Positions 27,024-35,069 of a stretch of 64,000 bases of DNA are shown in pieces. The position numbers and the translations under genes are program-made. Source of the DNA: an uncultured Acidimicrobiaceae bacterium. Its GTDB lineage: Bacteria; Actinomycetota; Acidimicrobiia; Acidimicrobiales; UBA10347. The stretch is taken from contig CAJJAG010000003.1 in NCBI GenBank assembly GCA_905182135.1, forward strand, positions 186,001 to 250,000, read 5' to 3'. The notes below the pieces were generated by a model. That model did not search any database. It had not been told where the DNA came from and saw only the letters and a list, made by a program, of their open reading frames with translations. Numbering within the stretch: position 1 is the first letter of the stretch; each line of letters starts with the position of its first letter.

Positions 27024-28511
27024 CTATCCGAAAACTTCAGGGCGCAGGGTTGGAAAGAGGACGACGTCGCGAATATTGGTCTGGTTCGTCAGCAACATGA
27101 CAAGGCGATCCATGCCAATACCAAGACCACCCGTTGGCGGCATCCCGTATTCGAGTGCCCGGATGTAGTCCCGGTCCACCGACATGGCTTCTTCATCGCC
27201 TGCAGCACCATCAGCTTCTTGTGCCTCGAAACGGAGCCTCTGTTCAACCGGGTCCAGCAGTTCGCTAAACGCATTGCACAGTTCGCGTCCGCCGACTATG
27301 CCTTCGAACCGCTCGACAAACCCGTCGAGCTCACGATGGTCGCGAGACAACGGTGATACTTCCTTGGGGTAATCAGTGACGAACACTGGATCCCACAGCT
27401 TGGACTCACAGGTCTCTTCGTAGATCTCGAGTAGCAACTTGCCAGGACCCCAGTAGTCCTGGACCGCTACCCCAAACCCGGTCGCTGCTGCCCGCAGCTC
27501 GTCGATGGGTTGATCCAACCGCAGACACTGCCCAGTATGTTCTTCGATCAGATCAAGCATGCTGGCCCGGCGCCAGGGGGCCGCAAGGTTCAACGCCTTA
27601 CCGTCCCATTCGAGATCGGTGGTGCCGTGCAGCTCAAGTGCAAGGTGTTCGACGAGTTGCTCGACGAGTTCCATGATGTCGTTGTAGTCCGCATAGGCCT
27701 GATAAAGCTCGAGCATGGAGAACTCGGGGTTGTGGCGTGTCGAAATGCCTTCATTACGAAACACACGGGCAATCTCAAATACGCGCTCAAACCCGCCAAC
27801 GGTTAGGCGCTTCAGGTAAAGCTCGGGGGCAATACGCAAATAGAGCTCTGTATCGAGTGCATTGTGATGTGTGGTGAATGGCCGGGCAGCTGCGCCACCC
27901 GCAATGGGATGGAAGACCGGAGTTTCGACCTCGATGTAGTCACGATCTTCGAGCCAACGACGGGTCAGCGACATAATTTTTGAACGGGCCTTGAAGGTTG
28001 CCCGCGCCTCGTCGGTTACCCAGAGGTCGACATAACGCTGGCGGTACCGCAAGTCTGGGTCGCTAATACCGTGCCACTTGTCAGGGAACTGACGTTTGGT
28101 CTCAGCTAGCACCTGCCAGCTGTCGACGCTTACCGACAACTCACCGCGGCGAGTCTTCATGACCTGACCCGTCACCCCGATCCAGTCGCCCAGACTCAAG
28201 CTGGTAAAAGCCTCGAAATCGGGTGTCTGATTCGAACGCGCAAACAGCTGGATCCGGCCAGTGGAGTCAGCCAGGACACCAAAGGCCAGCTTCCCTTGCT
28301 CGCGTCGCAACATGAGTCGACCCGCGATCGAGACCATCGTCCCTGATTCGGTGCCGTCTTCGATGTCACCGAATCGATCGATGATCGATTGGTTCGAGGC
28401 ATCGCATTCGAAGCGGTACGGGATGATGTGTTCACTGGCCGCTTTGACCGCCGGTTCGGCTGCCGCTTCGGTGTCAGTGTTTTGAGTATCAGAGTTAGGT
28501 GTATCAGTCAT
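27024..28511 (-). CDS. lysS: Lysyl-tRNA synthetase, class II
   Basis: This 495-residue LysRS charges tRNA-Lys. The N-terminal OB-fold anticodon domain (GRLMLRREQGKLAFGVLAD) precedes class II motifs 1 (DYIEVETPVFHPIAGGA), 2 (FERVFEIARVFRNEGIS) and 3 (GGLGIGMDRLVMLLTNQTNI). ATG at 28511 overlaps the coaX stop as ATGA; the longer open frame upstream is coaX shadow. A Thr/Asp-rich N-terminal extension (TDTPNSDTQNTDTEAAAE) precedes the folded part. The coaX-lysS order is the usual one in actinobacteria. Confidence 0.97.
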   Translation of the reverse strand: MTDTPNSDTQNTDTEAAAEPAVKAASEHIIPYRFECDASNQSIIDRFGDIEDGTESGTMVSIAGRLMLRREQGKLAFGVLADSTGRIQLFARSNQTPDFEAFTSLSLGDWIGVTGQVMKTRRGELSVSVDSWQVLAETKRQFPDKWHGISDPDLRYRQRYVDLWVTDEARATFKARSKIMSLTRRWLEDRDYIEVETPVFHPIAGGAAARPFTTHHNALDTELYLRIAPELYLKRLTVGGFERVFEIARVFRNEGISTRHNPEFSMLELYQAYADYNDIMELVEQLVEHLALELHGTTDLEWDGKALNLAAPWRRASMLDLIEEHTGQCLRLDQPIDELRAAATGFGVAVQDYWGPGKLLLEIYEETCESKLWDPVFVTDYPKEVSPLSRDHRELDGFVERFEGIVGGRELCNAFSELLDPVEQRLRFEAQEADGAAGDEEAMSVDRDYIRALEYGMPPTGGLGIGMDRLVMLLTNQTNIRDVVLFPTLRPEVFG

Positions 28512-29293
28512 TGGTTTTTCTGCCAGATAAGTCGCAGTCCATGAAGGGTAAGCCACGGTTCGACTTCGTCCACGACCTTTGTATAGGGGGCAATCATCCC
28601 GGCCAGCCCACCGGTAGCTACCACAGTGCATTCGCCGATCTCCTCGACGAAGCGAGCACACAATCCGTCGATCATCGCTGCACACCCATAGAGGACTCCG
28701 GAGCGAATGGATTCACCGGTGTTCTTGCCAATCACGTTGCGGGGTTCTGTCAGTTCAACGGTGCTCAATGCGGCGGCTTTGCCGACTAGTGCCTCGAGGC
28801 TGATCTCAACACCAGGCGAAATCGAGCCGCCCAAGTACTCGCCCTCGGCAGAAATCACGTCGACGGTGGTCGCTGTACCGAAGTCGACAACGATGCTTGG
28901 GCCTCCATAGAGATCGAAGACTGCAGCACCATTAGCAATACGGTCGGCTCCGACTTCGCGCGGGTTGTCATACCGAATAGCCAGACCGGTTTTAACGCCG
29001 GGCCCAACCACGACGGGCTCAAAGTCCATGTTTTTCTTCACCATGTGGCGTAACGCCGAGGTCACCACCGGAACACCCGACGTAATGGCCACACCATCAA
29101 TTGTCTCAATTGGACAATTGGCCGACCTGAGAAGCGCCGTTATCAAGACACCCAACTCGTCTTCGGTCCGGGTATGGACCGTCGATAACCGCCATGGCCC
29201 AATCAGGCCGCCATCGGCCAAGGACGTGTCGCCATCGTGGGCATACACGCCGATAACCGTCTGAGTATTTCCAACGTCGATCGCCAAGAGCAT
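28508..29293 (-). CDS. coaX: Type III pantothenate kinase
   Basis: CoaX phosphorylates pantothenate in the first step of CoA synthesis and needs a monovalent cation. The 261-residue protein begins with the ASKHA phosphate loop MLLAIDVGNTQTVIGVY. It continues with VVVGPGVKTGLAIRYDNPREVGADRIAN, given here by its ends VVVGPGVKTG and VGADRIAN, and the catalytic-Asp segment SIVVDFGTATTVDVIS. GGSISPGVEISLEALVGKAA is also conserved. It starts eight bases after the nadC remnant and overlaps lysS by four bases. panC, supplying pantothenate, is 1.2 kb upstream in the same direction. Confidence 0.96.
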   Translation of the reverse strand: MLLAIDVGNTQTVIGVYAHDGDTSLADGGLIGPWRLSTVHTRTEDELGVLITALLRSANCPIETIDGVAITSGVPVVTSALRHMVKKNMDFEPVVVGPGVKTGLAIRYDNPREVGADRIANGAAVFDLYGGPSIVVDFGTATTVDVISAEGEYLGGSISPGVEISLEALVGKAAALSTVELTEPRNVIGKNTGESIRSGVLYGCAAMIDGLCARFVEEIGECTVVATGGLAGMIAPYTKVVDEVEPWLTLHGLRLIWQKNQ

Positions 29294-29301
29294 GATCGGT
29301 T

Positions 29302-29541
29302 TTATCCCTTGACTGCGTCGATGTCGAGCATCAGCGCAGAGTTGGTGAATGACCCGAACGAGACAAAGTCAACCCCGACATCCGCGTGGCCATCGATGGT
29401 CTCAATCGTGATGGCGCCAGACGCCTCGACGAACAACCGCATGTCGGGCTGCTTAGAACCGACCAAAGTCATGGCTTTGCCGAGAATTCGTGCGATAGGG
29501 CTGGCAACGTCGCCGTGGCGTGGACGGAAGCAACCGGCCAT
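29302..29541 (-). pseudogene. nadC: Remnant of nadC (C-terminal end only)
   Basis: The 79-codon frame ends with a clear quinolinate phosphoribosyltransferase C-terminus: LFVEASGAITIETIDGHADV then GVDFVSFGSFTNSALMLDID, matching the family pattern LEVSGGI.LETIR..A.TGVDYISVGALTHSAPALDIGLD. The roughly 200 residues before it, including the catalytic core, are missing, and the SGG motif has become SGA. The remnant still has an ATG overlapping the upstream stop (TGATG), so it could be translated. nadC commonly precedes coaX in actinobacteria, which supports in-place decay. Confidence 0.72.
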
Positions 29542-30389
29542 CAGCCGAACCCTCGTGAGTCTTGCTTTAGTGCGGTATCTACCGATAGCGCAGCGGCAAC
29601 AACCATCTGTCGCAGCGGTTCAGGCAAGGGACGGTGGACGGACACGACATAGTTGTCTGCCGTCGTGAAGGCCGTCTTGAGTACACCTTCGAACGTCTTG
29701 GTGATGCGTGCTACCTCCGTGCCGTTTCTATCTTGGATGTTGAAATTCCAGGCTCGCCAGTTCTCGGCGTTGATCGATCCAATTTCGGCGCCGCCAACGT
29801 TGAGTCCGAACCGGATTTTGCCTAAAGCGTTCTTCTGCGTGATCTCACCAATCGTGTTGCCTACGCCGTCTTCGACCACGACCCGTGACTTAACAAACTT
29901 GGCCGGGCGGGTGAGCTTCAGCACCACATTGTTATACGAATCAACGACCTGCAGATGATGGGTAAAGAACTGATCCAGGCTCGAGACCAGCCGTATGACC
30001 TTTTTCAGCTTGCTTTGTCCGACCTGGCGTACCGATCCGATCTGGGCCCCATTCCGGTCAAAGATTGCATACTCGTTGTTGATCTCGATCAACTTGGCCT
30101 TCTGGTTGACCACGAAGAGTTGCTGGTTTAACAGATCGCCACCAACACCCGCGGAGCGATCGACGGAGGTTCCGCGCTTCTCGGCGTTGTCGAAGTGACG
30201 ATTTACCTGCTGCTGCACCTTTTCACTCGACATATTCGTGACCTCTTTGACCACAGCTGCGGCTATCGGGTCACTGCTCTGGCGCCCGTTTGACGAGACG
30301 TGATCGGTCCAGGTCGCACCATCCCAATAACGCACCTCGGCTCTTCCATAGGGATCGGGGTACCAGTCGGCCGCCGTTGTCTCGGTCAT
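29541..30389 (-). CDS. DUF2510 plus scramblase/LURP-one-like protein
   Basis: This 282-residue protein has two parts. Residues 5-35 are a DUF2510 motif (ADWYPDPYGRAEVRYWDGAT), a short beta hairpin common in actinobacterial envelope proteins. From about residue 85, QQLFVVNQKAKLIEINNEYA begins a twelve-strand scramblase/LURP-one-like barrel (IFDRNGAQIGSVRQ, IRFGLNVGGAEIGSIN). No membrane anchor is visible. Family members are associated with membranes, but their role in bacteria is not established. It overlaps the nadC remnant start by one base. Confidence 0.83.
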   Translation of the reverse strand: MTETTAADWYPDPYGRAEVRYWDGATWTDHVSSNGRQSSDPIAAAVVKEVTNMSSEKVQQQVNRHFDNAEKRGTSVDRSAGVGGDLLNQQLFVVNQKAKLIEINNEYAIFDRNGAQIGSVRQVGQSKLKKVIRLVSSLDQFFTHHLQVVDSYNNVVLKLTRPAKFVKSRVVVEDGVGNTIGEITQKNALGKIRFGLNVGGAEIGSINAENWRAWNFNIQDRNGTEVARITKTFEGVLKTAFTTADNYVVSVHRPLPEPLRQMVVAAALSVDTALKQDSRGFG

Positions 30390-30466
30390 GGTGCCAGGGT
30401 AGTACCCTCACTTGTCCTCACTCGCTACGGGTTCACTGGCTCACCAAAAGACGTGCCGACTAGCCC

Positions 30467-30506
30467 GTTGAGATGCTCACACCAATGTTGAGATGCTCAC
30501 ACCAAT
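30467..30506. repeat. Perfect 20-bp tandem duplication at the panC end
   Basis: Two identical 20-bp copies lie at 30467-30486 and 30487-30506. The duplication is not a multiple of three, so it moves the panC frame. Without it the protein would end NIGVSISTG; with it the end is NIGVSISTLV at a TGA inside the outer copy. This is a recent slippage event in a coding region. Confidence 0.9.
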
Positions 30507-31337
30507 ATTGTCGAGCAGGCGCGGGCGACCAACCTGTGTAGCCAAGATGATGCGCACGTCACCAGCCAGGCGATCGACAGGCTTAAGACTGTGAGCATCG
30601 ACAATAGCGACATAGTCGGGGGCTGAAACCAGCGGTTCAGTCGCAATTATCTCAGTGATATGTGAGCGCAGGATTTGTGCGTCGCTCTCACCTGAAAGTG
30701 CCAGCTCCGCTGCCGAACGAAGCGCTCGATTCAGGACTGCAGCGGCTGCGTACTGTTCGATCGAAAGGTAAGTATTGCGGCTCGACATCGCTAGCCCGTT
30801 TTCCTCACGGATGATTGGACAACCCACAACCTGAACCGGAAAAGACAGGTCCGAAACCATCCGGCGCACGATTGCTAGTTGCTGATAGTCCTTCTCACCG
30901 AAGTAGGCCCGACAACGCCCCCCAATGTGGAATAACTTGGACACCACGGTGGCCATCCCGGCAAAATGGTTTGGCCGGTGCGCACCTTCCATTGTTTCAC
31001 TGAGTTCGCTGACGCTCACTGTCGTCAGGATCGGGTAGGGATACATCTCCTCAACGTTTGGCGTCAACACAACGGTCGCGCCGGCATCTTCGCAGAGCCG
31101 AAGATCACGCTCTAGGTCACGCGGATACTCACTCAAGTCTTCGTCAGCAGCGAATTGCAGCGGATTCACAAAAATCGTGGTGAGCGTGACATCGTTCTCG
31201 GCCGCCGATTCCTTAATCAGGCTGGCGTGCCCCGCATGCAGGAACCCCATAGTCGGCACGAGTCCTATGGACTTACCTTCGGCCCGGGCAGCATCGAGGA
31301 GTCCCCATGTTTCGGCAATCGTCGTCGTTACCTTCAC
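30477..31337 (-). CDS. panC: Pantothenate synthetase
   Basis: PanC condenses pantoate and beta-alanine with ATP. The 286-residue protein has the HIGH-type motif PTMGFLHAGHASLIKESA, FVNPLQFAADEDLSEYPRDL, the ATP-binding block KLFHIGGRCRAYFGEKDYQQ and SSRNTYLS, all standard. The start is ATG at 31337. The C-terminus is altered by a 20-bp duplication. panB and panD are not in the window. It is in the same direction as coaX and the fol genes. Confidence 0.96.
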   Translation of the reverse strand: MKVTTTIAETWGLLDAARAEGKSIGLVPTMGFLHAGHASLIKESAAENDVTLTTIFVNPLQFAADEDLSEYPRDLERDLRLCEDAGATVVLTPNVEEMYPYPILTTVSVSELSETMEGAHRPNHFAGMATVVSKLFHIGGRCRAYFGEKDYQQLAIVRRMVSDLSFPVQVVGCPIIREENGLAMSSRNTYLSIEQYAAAAVLNRALRSAAELALSGESDAQILRSHITEIIATEPLVSAPDYVAIVDAHSLKPVDRLAGDVRIILATQVGRPRLLDNIGVSISTLV

Positions 31338-31420
31338 GTTGCTCTTTCATTAGTGGTTGCCTGAGTCACCAGATAATTGCGGAAACATCGGTCCAAAACC
31401 CGACGTTCCGAGCCCACAGG

Positions 31421-32170
31421 CTAGTTCGAAACCGTAGGGTCTGGCCCCAACCTTTTGGTCGTAGCCAGTTGTTGGGCCGCTGAAACCAGGCTGTCATAGA
31501 GCTCTAGTTCAGACGGCGGGAGTGCCTCTCGATGAGCAGCCAGTGTGGTGTGGTCTCCACGCGAAGCTGGGCCCGTAAGAGCGCTGGCTGCGCCGTGTGC
31601 TTCGACATCGTCAAGACTTCCCTGGGCCATGTCGAGAAAGGCCTGCACCGGAACACCTACCTGCCATGCCAACCGCTCGACCTGTCCCAAGAGCGCAACC
31701 ACATGGTTTGCGCTGACCGCAGCTGTTGCGTGATAAAGCGCCCGCTTATCGTCAGCTACAAAGAAGCTACGGCCACCGAGCACGTCAACAAGTTCCGTGG
31801 CGACCAGATCTCCGGCCACCGCAAACCATCCACCGGCGGCCAGTCGAACAGCGCCGATTTCAGGCGATGGCAGTGCCATCAGCGGATGGATAGAGCCATA
31901 GCGATCGTGGCCGCTGACCGGCCCCAACCCCGTCGCTCCAGAACAGTGCAGCACGACGGCTGGCCCTGGTCTGATCGCGCTGGCAATATCACCAATCGAC
32001 CTATCGGGTGTTGCGATCAGCACAACCTCTACATCAGCGGCTGCCGCTGTTACATCACCCAACCGGTCCATCAAGTCGACATCCAGACCTTCATTGGCCC
32101 ATGCCGCTGCAAACGACTGCCCAGCACGACCAGGACCAATAATACGGATCCTGATCCGGTGGGCTGTCAG
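31421..32170 (-). CDS. Rossmann-fold DUF2520 protein with an apparent CTG start
   Basis: This 249-residue protein has an N-terminal NAD(P)-type Rossmann domain (IRIRIIGPGRAGQSFAAAWA) and a helical DUF2520 domain (RALYHATAAVSANHVVALLG), resembling short NADP-dependent reductases. The first ATG lies after the nucleotide-binding loop, so it cannot be the true start. Upstream in frame there is no ATG, GTG or TTG before a stop. A CTG at 32170-32168 overlaps the folK stop as CTGA and has GTGGGG eight bases upstream, so I place the start there. The family often neighbours panC in actinobacteria; its substrate is unknown. Confidence 0.78.
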   Translation of the reverse strand: MTAHRIRIRIIGPGRAGQSFAAAWANEGLDVDLMDRLGDVTAAAADVEVVLIATPDRSIGDIASAIRPGPAVVLHCSGATGLGPVSGHDRYGSIHPLMALPSPEIGAVRLAAGGWFAVAGDLVATELVDVLGGRSFFVADDKRALYHATAAVSANHVVALLGQVERLAWQVGVPVQAFLDMAQGSLDDVEAHGAASALTGPASRGDHTTLAAHREALPPSELELYDSLVSAAQQLATTKRLGPDPTVSN

Positions 32171-32616
32171 AGCGACCCCACTTTATGTACGTCGCCTTCG
32201 CCAGGATCTACCCAGCCATCAAGCAGGTCCGGCGCCAGTTCACCAAGTGGAACCATAACGAACGCCCGGTCGCGCCACCGAGGGTGAGGAACCACCAGAT
32301 CAGACTCATCGACCACCTCGCCATCGACGTACACAACATCGACATCGAGCGTACGGGGTCCCCAACGCTCAATTCGAACGCGGTCGGCGGCTGCTTCCAG
32401 TACTCGACAGAGCTCAAGGAGTTCACGTGGCGTCAAATCGGTGTCGAGCGCAACGACACAATTCAAGTACGCGCCCTGCTCGGGCCCACCGATTGGGTCG
32501 GTCTCGTACAGCGAAGAAACGCTCACAAGGTCAGGTATGGCATCGATAGCGCCGCGCAGGTACATCAACCGCTCGCCAAGATTGCTGCCCAACCCGAGAA
32601 ATGCTCGGCGTGACAT
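32167..32616 (-). CDS. folK: 2-amino-4-hydroxy-6-hydroxymethyldihydropteridine pyrophosphokinase
   Basis: FolK pyrophosphorylates the pterin before dihydropteroate synthase acts. The 149-residue length is typical. The N-terminal RAFLGLGSNLGERLMYLRGA, the catalytic loop ELLELCRVLEAAADRVRIERWGPRTLDVDV (given by its ends ELLELCRVLE and RWGPRTLDVDV) and LVVPHPRWRDRAFVMVPL are present. It starts one base after the folB stop and its own stop overlaps the DUF2520 start. Confidence 0.95.
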   Translation of the reverse strand: MSRRAFLGLGSNLGERLMYLRGAIDAIPDLVSVSSLYETDPIGGPEQGAYLNCVVALDTDLTPRELLELCRVLEAAADRVRIERWGPRTLDVDVVYVDGEVVDESDLVVPHPRWRDRAFVMVPLGELAPDLLDGWVDPGEGDVHKVGSL

Positions 32617-32617
32617 A

Positions 32618-32983
32618 TCAGCTCCTGTTGCGGGTGATCCGGACGCCTGAAGCAGCTAAGTCTTGCGCCATCGGCGGGCGAAGCTTCAGAATTTCGACCG
32701 TGACTTGGCTGGCCTTGGCGTCATTTAGCAGCAGTTCGGCGACTTGTTGGGCAAAGTATTCTAGCAGGGCGAACCGACTATTTTCCACGAGCTCAGCAAT
32801 TTGTTCGCCTAGTACCCCATAGTTAATCGTGTCGTTGAGGTCGTCAGATTTCCCGGCGACACGCAGATCTGCGACCACCTCGGCATTGATCTCAAATGGT
32901 TGGCGTCGGGCTTGCTCTTCGTCGAGCACGCCGCAGTAGGCCATGACTCGGAAGCTCCGCAGCAGAATGGCATCGGATTCCAT
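32618..32983 (-). CDS. folB: Dihydroneopterin aldolase
   Basis: FolB cleaves dihydroneopterin to hydroxymethyl-dihydropterin. The 121-residue tunnelling-fold protein shows LLRSFRVMAYCGVLDEEQAR, NDTINYGVLGEQIAELVENS and LKLRPPMAQDL, including the Tyr and Glu of the active site; the usual KP near the end reads RPPM. It is followed by folK with a one-base gap. The enzyme is positioned between folE and folK as in other actinobacteria, but folP, the next pathway step, is broken here. Confidence 0.93.
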   Translation of the reverse strand: MESDAILLRSFRVMAYCGVLDEEQARRQPFEINAEVVADLRVAGKSDDLNDTINYGVLGEQIAELVENSRFALLEYFAQQVAELLLNDAKASQVTVEILKLRPPMAQDLAASGVRITRNRS

Positions 32984-32992
32984 GAGCCTGTT

Positions 32993-33565
32993 TTAGTCGC
33001 CAGACTCGTCTTCGGGTTCGTCGACCGGCAGATTTGCCTTGCGATGGTCAGACTCATAAATCGTGTTGATGATTGACCGGCCTCGCGATCCGATCTGACG
33101 GCCGAACAAACGCTCGATCATAACGAAGGTTTCGGTGGGCTCTTCTAGGTAGTCGCCCCAGATAAGGAAGCCACCAAAGAACCCCATGACCGTGTCACCA
33201 AGCGACAGTCGGTGTATCAGCATGCGCTTGTTGTTGTCGAGCGCAATCCCCATCTGCTCATAGATGCGAGGCATCATGAACGTCGGGTCCTGGTCGTCGG
33301 CTATCGGCCAATGGCGATGCGCTAGCCCGAGGTCCTTGTAGGCCTGCAAATTGTGATTTCCAGGCACAAGGGAGATTGTCAGGTCGAAGTTATTGTTCAA
33401 CACCCACACGATCTCTTCTTGGCGCCGCACGGGGCGGTGATTAGACCCCTTGCCCCCGAGGCGCTCGCATACCGCAATTTGGTCCTTGAGGATCCAAGTG
33501 AAGTGACGCGGCCGAATGCCTTGTGCCCACTTGCCTCGCAAGCTCGAAATCAACATGTCAGCCAT
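32993..33565 (-). CDS. Dual-specificity-phosphatase-like protein without the catalytic Cys
   Basis: This 190-residue protein begins MADMLISSLRGKWAQGIRPR. Its middle resembles a tyrosine/dual-specificity phosphatase: strands FDLTISLVPG, AYKDLGLAHRHWPIADD, then MLIHRLSLGDTVMGFFGGFL where the P-loop HCxxxxxR is expected. The position after His is Arg rather than Cys and the loop Arg is not apparent, so phosphatase activity is unlikely. It may be a regulatory or ligand-binding relative. It sits in the fol cluster between the folP remnant and folB, ten bases before folB. The family assignment is tentative. Confidence 0.6.
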   Translation of the reverse strand: MADMLISSLRGKWAQGIRPRHFTWILKDQIAVCERLGGKGSNHRPVRRQEEIVWVLNNNFDLTISLVPGNHNLQAYKDLGLAHRHWPIADDQDPTFMMPRIYEQMGIALDNNKRMLIHRLSLGDTVMGFFGGFLIWGDYLEEPTETFVMIERLFGRQIGSRGRSIINTIYESDHRKANLPVDEPEDESGD

Positions 33566-33635
33566 GAGGATTTAACCTAGACCGAGATCACTCCAGCGAC
33601 CACCTTACGAGACACCTTTATGCCAGTAACCCTGG

Positions 33636-34349
33636 CTACCGCTCTTGCAGAGCCTGCGCTGTAGCCAGAACATTGTGAACTCGTGCCACATCAACCCCAT
33701 GAGCGCCGGACCATCCGGCGACCGCAACCGACGCTTCCAACCGATTTTCGGTCGATACAGGCAATGCATCAGCCAGCGCAATACAGGTATCACTCGCCGT
33801 GTGCAAGCGGCCGGTAAGCCCCTTGCGGCGAACCGGTCGACATTCGACCGTAACGAGAGGTTGTGATCAATTATTTTGCCGAAACCAATGCCGGGATCGG
33901 CCCAGATATGCGAAGCTCCAGCGTCGCGTGCCGCCTGACCCGCTGCTGTGACCTCGGCCAACATTTCTCCGACCACGTCGTCATAGATCGAGTTGTGTTA
34001 CATCGTCTCAGGTAAAGACCGCATGTGCCCCGCCACGTACCCACACTGAAGTTCAGCTGCGACATTACCGAGTGGCTTCTTCCTTCTGGCTGTCCATTGA
34101 CACCCAGATCGAGGGATCAAGTTGCGGTATCAGTTCGCGATTACCAGGCATCGGCCTGGCAAGTTCTTCGTCTAGCCCAATCGACGTTGAACCCGGTCAA
34201 GTGGACTCACCGCCGATATCGATGATCGATACGCCATCGACCACGACTCGTAGGCATCGCGCCACCGCACTCCCCACCGTGGGCGAACGTACGTCGCCCA
34301 CGAACGAATCAGGCTTCACGTTCACCAAGCCCATGAGTGCCATATTCAT
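33636..34349 (-). pseudogene. folP: Broken dihydropteroate synthase
   Basis: The minus strand carries an almost full-length but disrupted DHPS. It opens MNMALMGLVNVKPDSFVGDV, continues SIIDIGGEST, and meets a TGA at 34197-34199 exactly where GGESTRPGS has Arg (CGA to TGA). It resumes PGSTSIGLDEELARPMP and reaches a TAA near 34064. After a frameshift it picks up SHIWADPGIGFGKIIDHNLS, then another shift, and ends EASVAVAGWSGAHGVDVARV before TAG at 33636-33638. At least one nonsense change and two shifts separate recognisable blocks, so the product cannot be functional without extensive recoding. Confidence 0.88.
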
Positions 34350-34359
34350 CTTTCGTACC

Positions 34360-34403
34360 TAACCATCTGTGTCTTAACCATCTGTGTCTGACACAGATGG
34401 TTA
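34360..34403. repeat. Odd palindrome with tandem half-site, locus 2
   Basis: A perfect 15-bp direct repeat (TAACCATCTGTGTCT at 34360-34374 and 34375-34389) is followed by the mirror GACACAGATGGTTA (34390-34403). This makes a 14-1-14 palindrome at 34375-34403 centred on T. The architecture and core are identical to 26883-26929, with different flanks (AAC instead of ATC). It lies between the folE stop and the folP remnant. Confidence 0.88.
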
Positions 34404-34421
34404 GGGTCATAGCGAAATGGC

Positions 34422-35006
34422 TTAGGGATTGAGGAAGCGCATGGCTTCCATACGAGTCGCTACATCTTCACGAAAAATGCCGCGCACCGCAGAGGTGATC
34501 GTCAGCGCGCCGGGCTTGCGAATGCCGCGCATAGCCATACATAGGTGTTCGGCTTCGATCACCACGATCGCTCCATGGGGATCGAGCACGTCGTCCAATG
34601 CGTCGGCGCATTGCGACGTCAACCGCTCTTGCACCTGGGGGCGCCTGGCAAAGCCGTCGACAAGACGAGCCAGTTTTGACAGGCCAGTAATTCGGCCTTC
34701 TGCGTTCGGGATATATCCCAGGTGAGCAACTCCGTAAAATGGCACCAAATGGTGTTCACACAACGAGTAGATCGGGATGTCCTTGACAATGACCATCTCT
34801 TGGTGGCCAGCCTCGAACTGCGTGACCAAATGCTCTTGCGGGTTCTGGTGAAGCCCGCCACAGACCTCGGCGTACATACGCGCCACCCGTTGGGGCGTGT
34901 CATGTAAACCATCCCGTGATGGATCTTCTCCGATGGCCTCAAGAATTTCTAAAACCGCTGCAGCAATACGATCGAGATCAATAGCGGGGTTTAGCGGTTC
35001 AGTCAC
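34422..35006 (-). CDS. folE: GTP cyclohydrolase I
   Basis: FolE converts GTP to dihydroneopterin triphosphate, the first step of folate synthesis. The 194-residue protein has the zinc ligands in [20 protein letters not shown] (C83, H86) and the second Cys in [37 protein letters not shown] and RLQVQERLT-type residues ([16 protein letters not shown]) are also standard. The start is ATG at 35006. It lies between the ftsH and folP remnants and appears intact. Confidence 0.97.
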   Translation of the reverse strand: MTEPLNPAIDLDRIAAAVLEILEAIGEDPSRDGLHDTPQRVARMYAEVCGGLHQNPQEHLVTQFEAGHQEMVIVKDIPIYSLCEHHLVPFYGVAHLGYIPNAEGRITGLSKLARLVDGFARRPQVQERLTSQCADALDDVLDPHGAIVVIEAEHLCMAMRGIRKPGALTITSAVRGIFREDVATRMEAMRFLNP

Positions 35007-35069
35007 GACTGATTCCTTTGCTCTTCAAAGCCAGCCAACGAATGATCACCATCCGACTATGGGTCGCGA

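Noticed and set aside
33605-33976. 123-codon minus-strand frame as an independent gene
   Set aside because: It is one frame of the broken folP: the DPGIGFGK block belongs to dihydropteroate synthase and the rest is out of frame.
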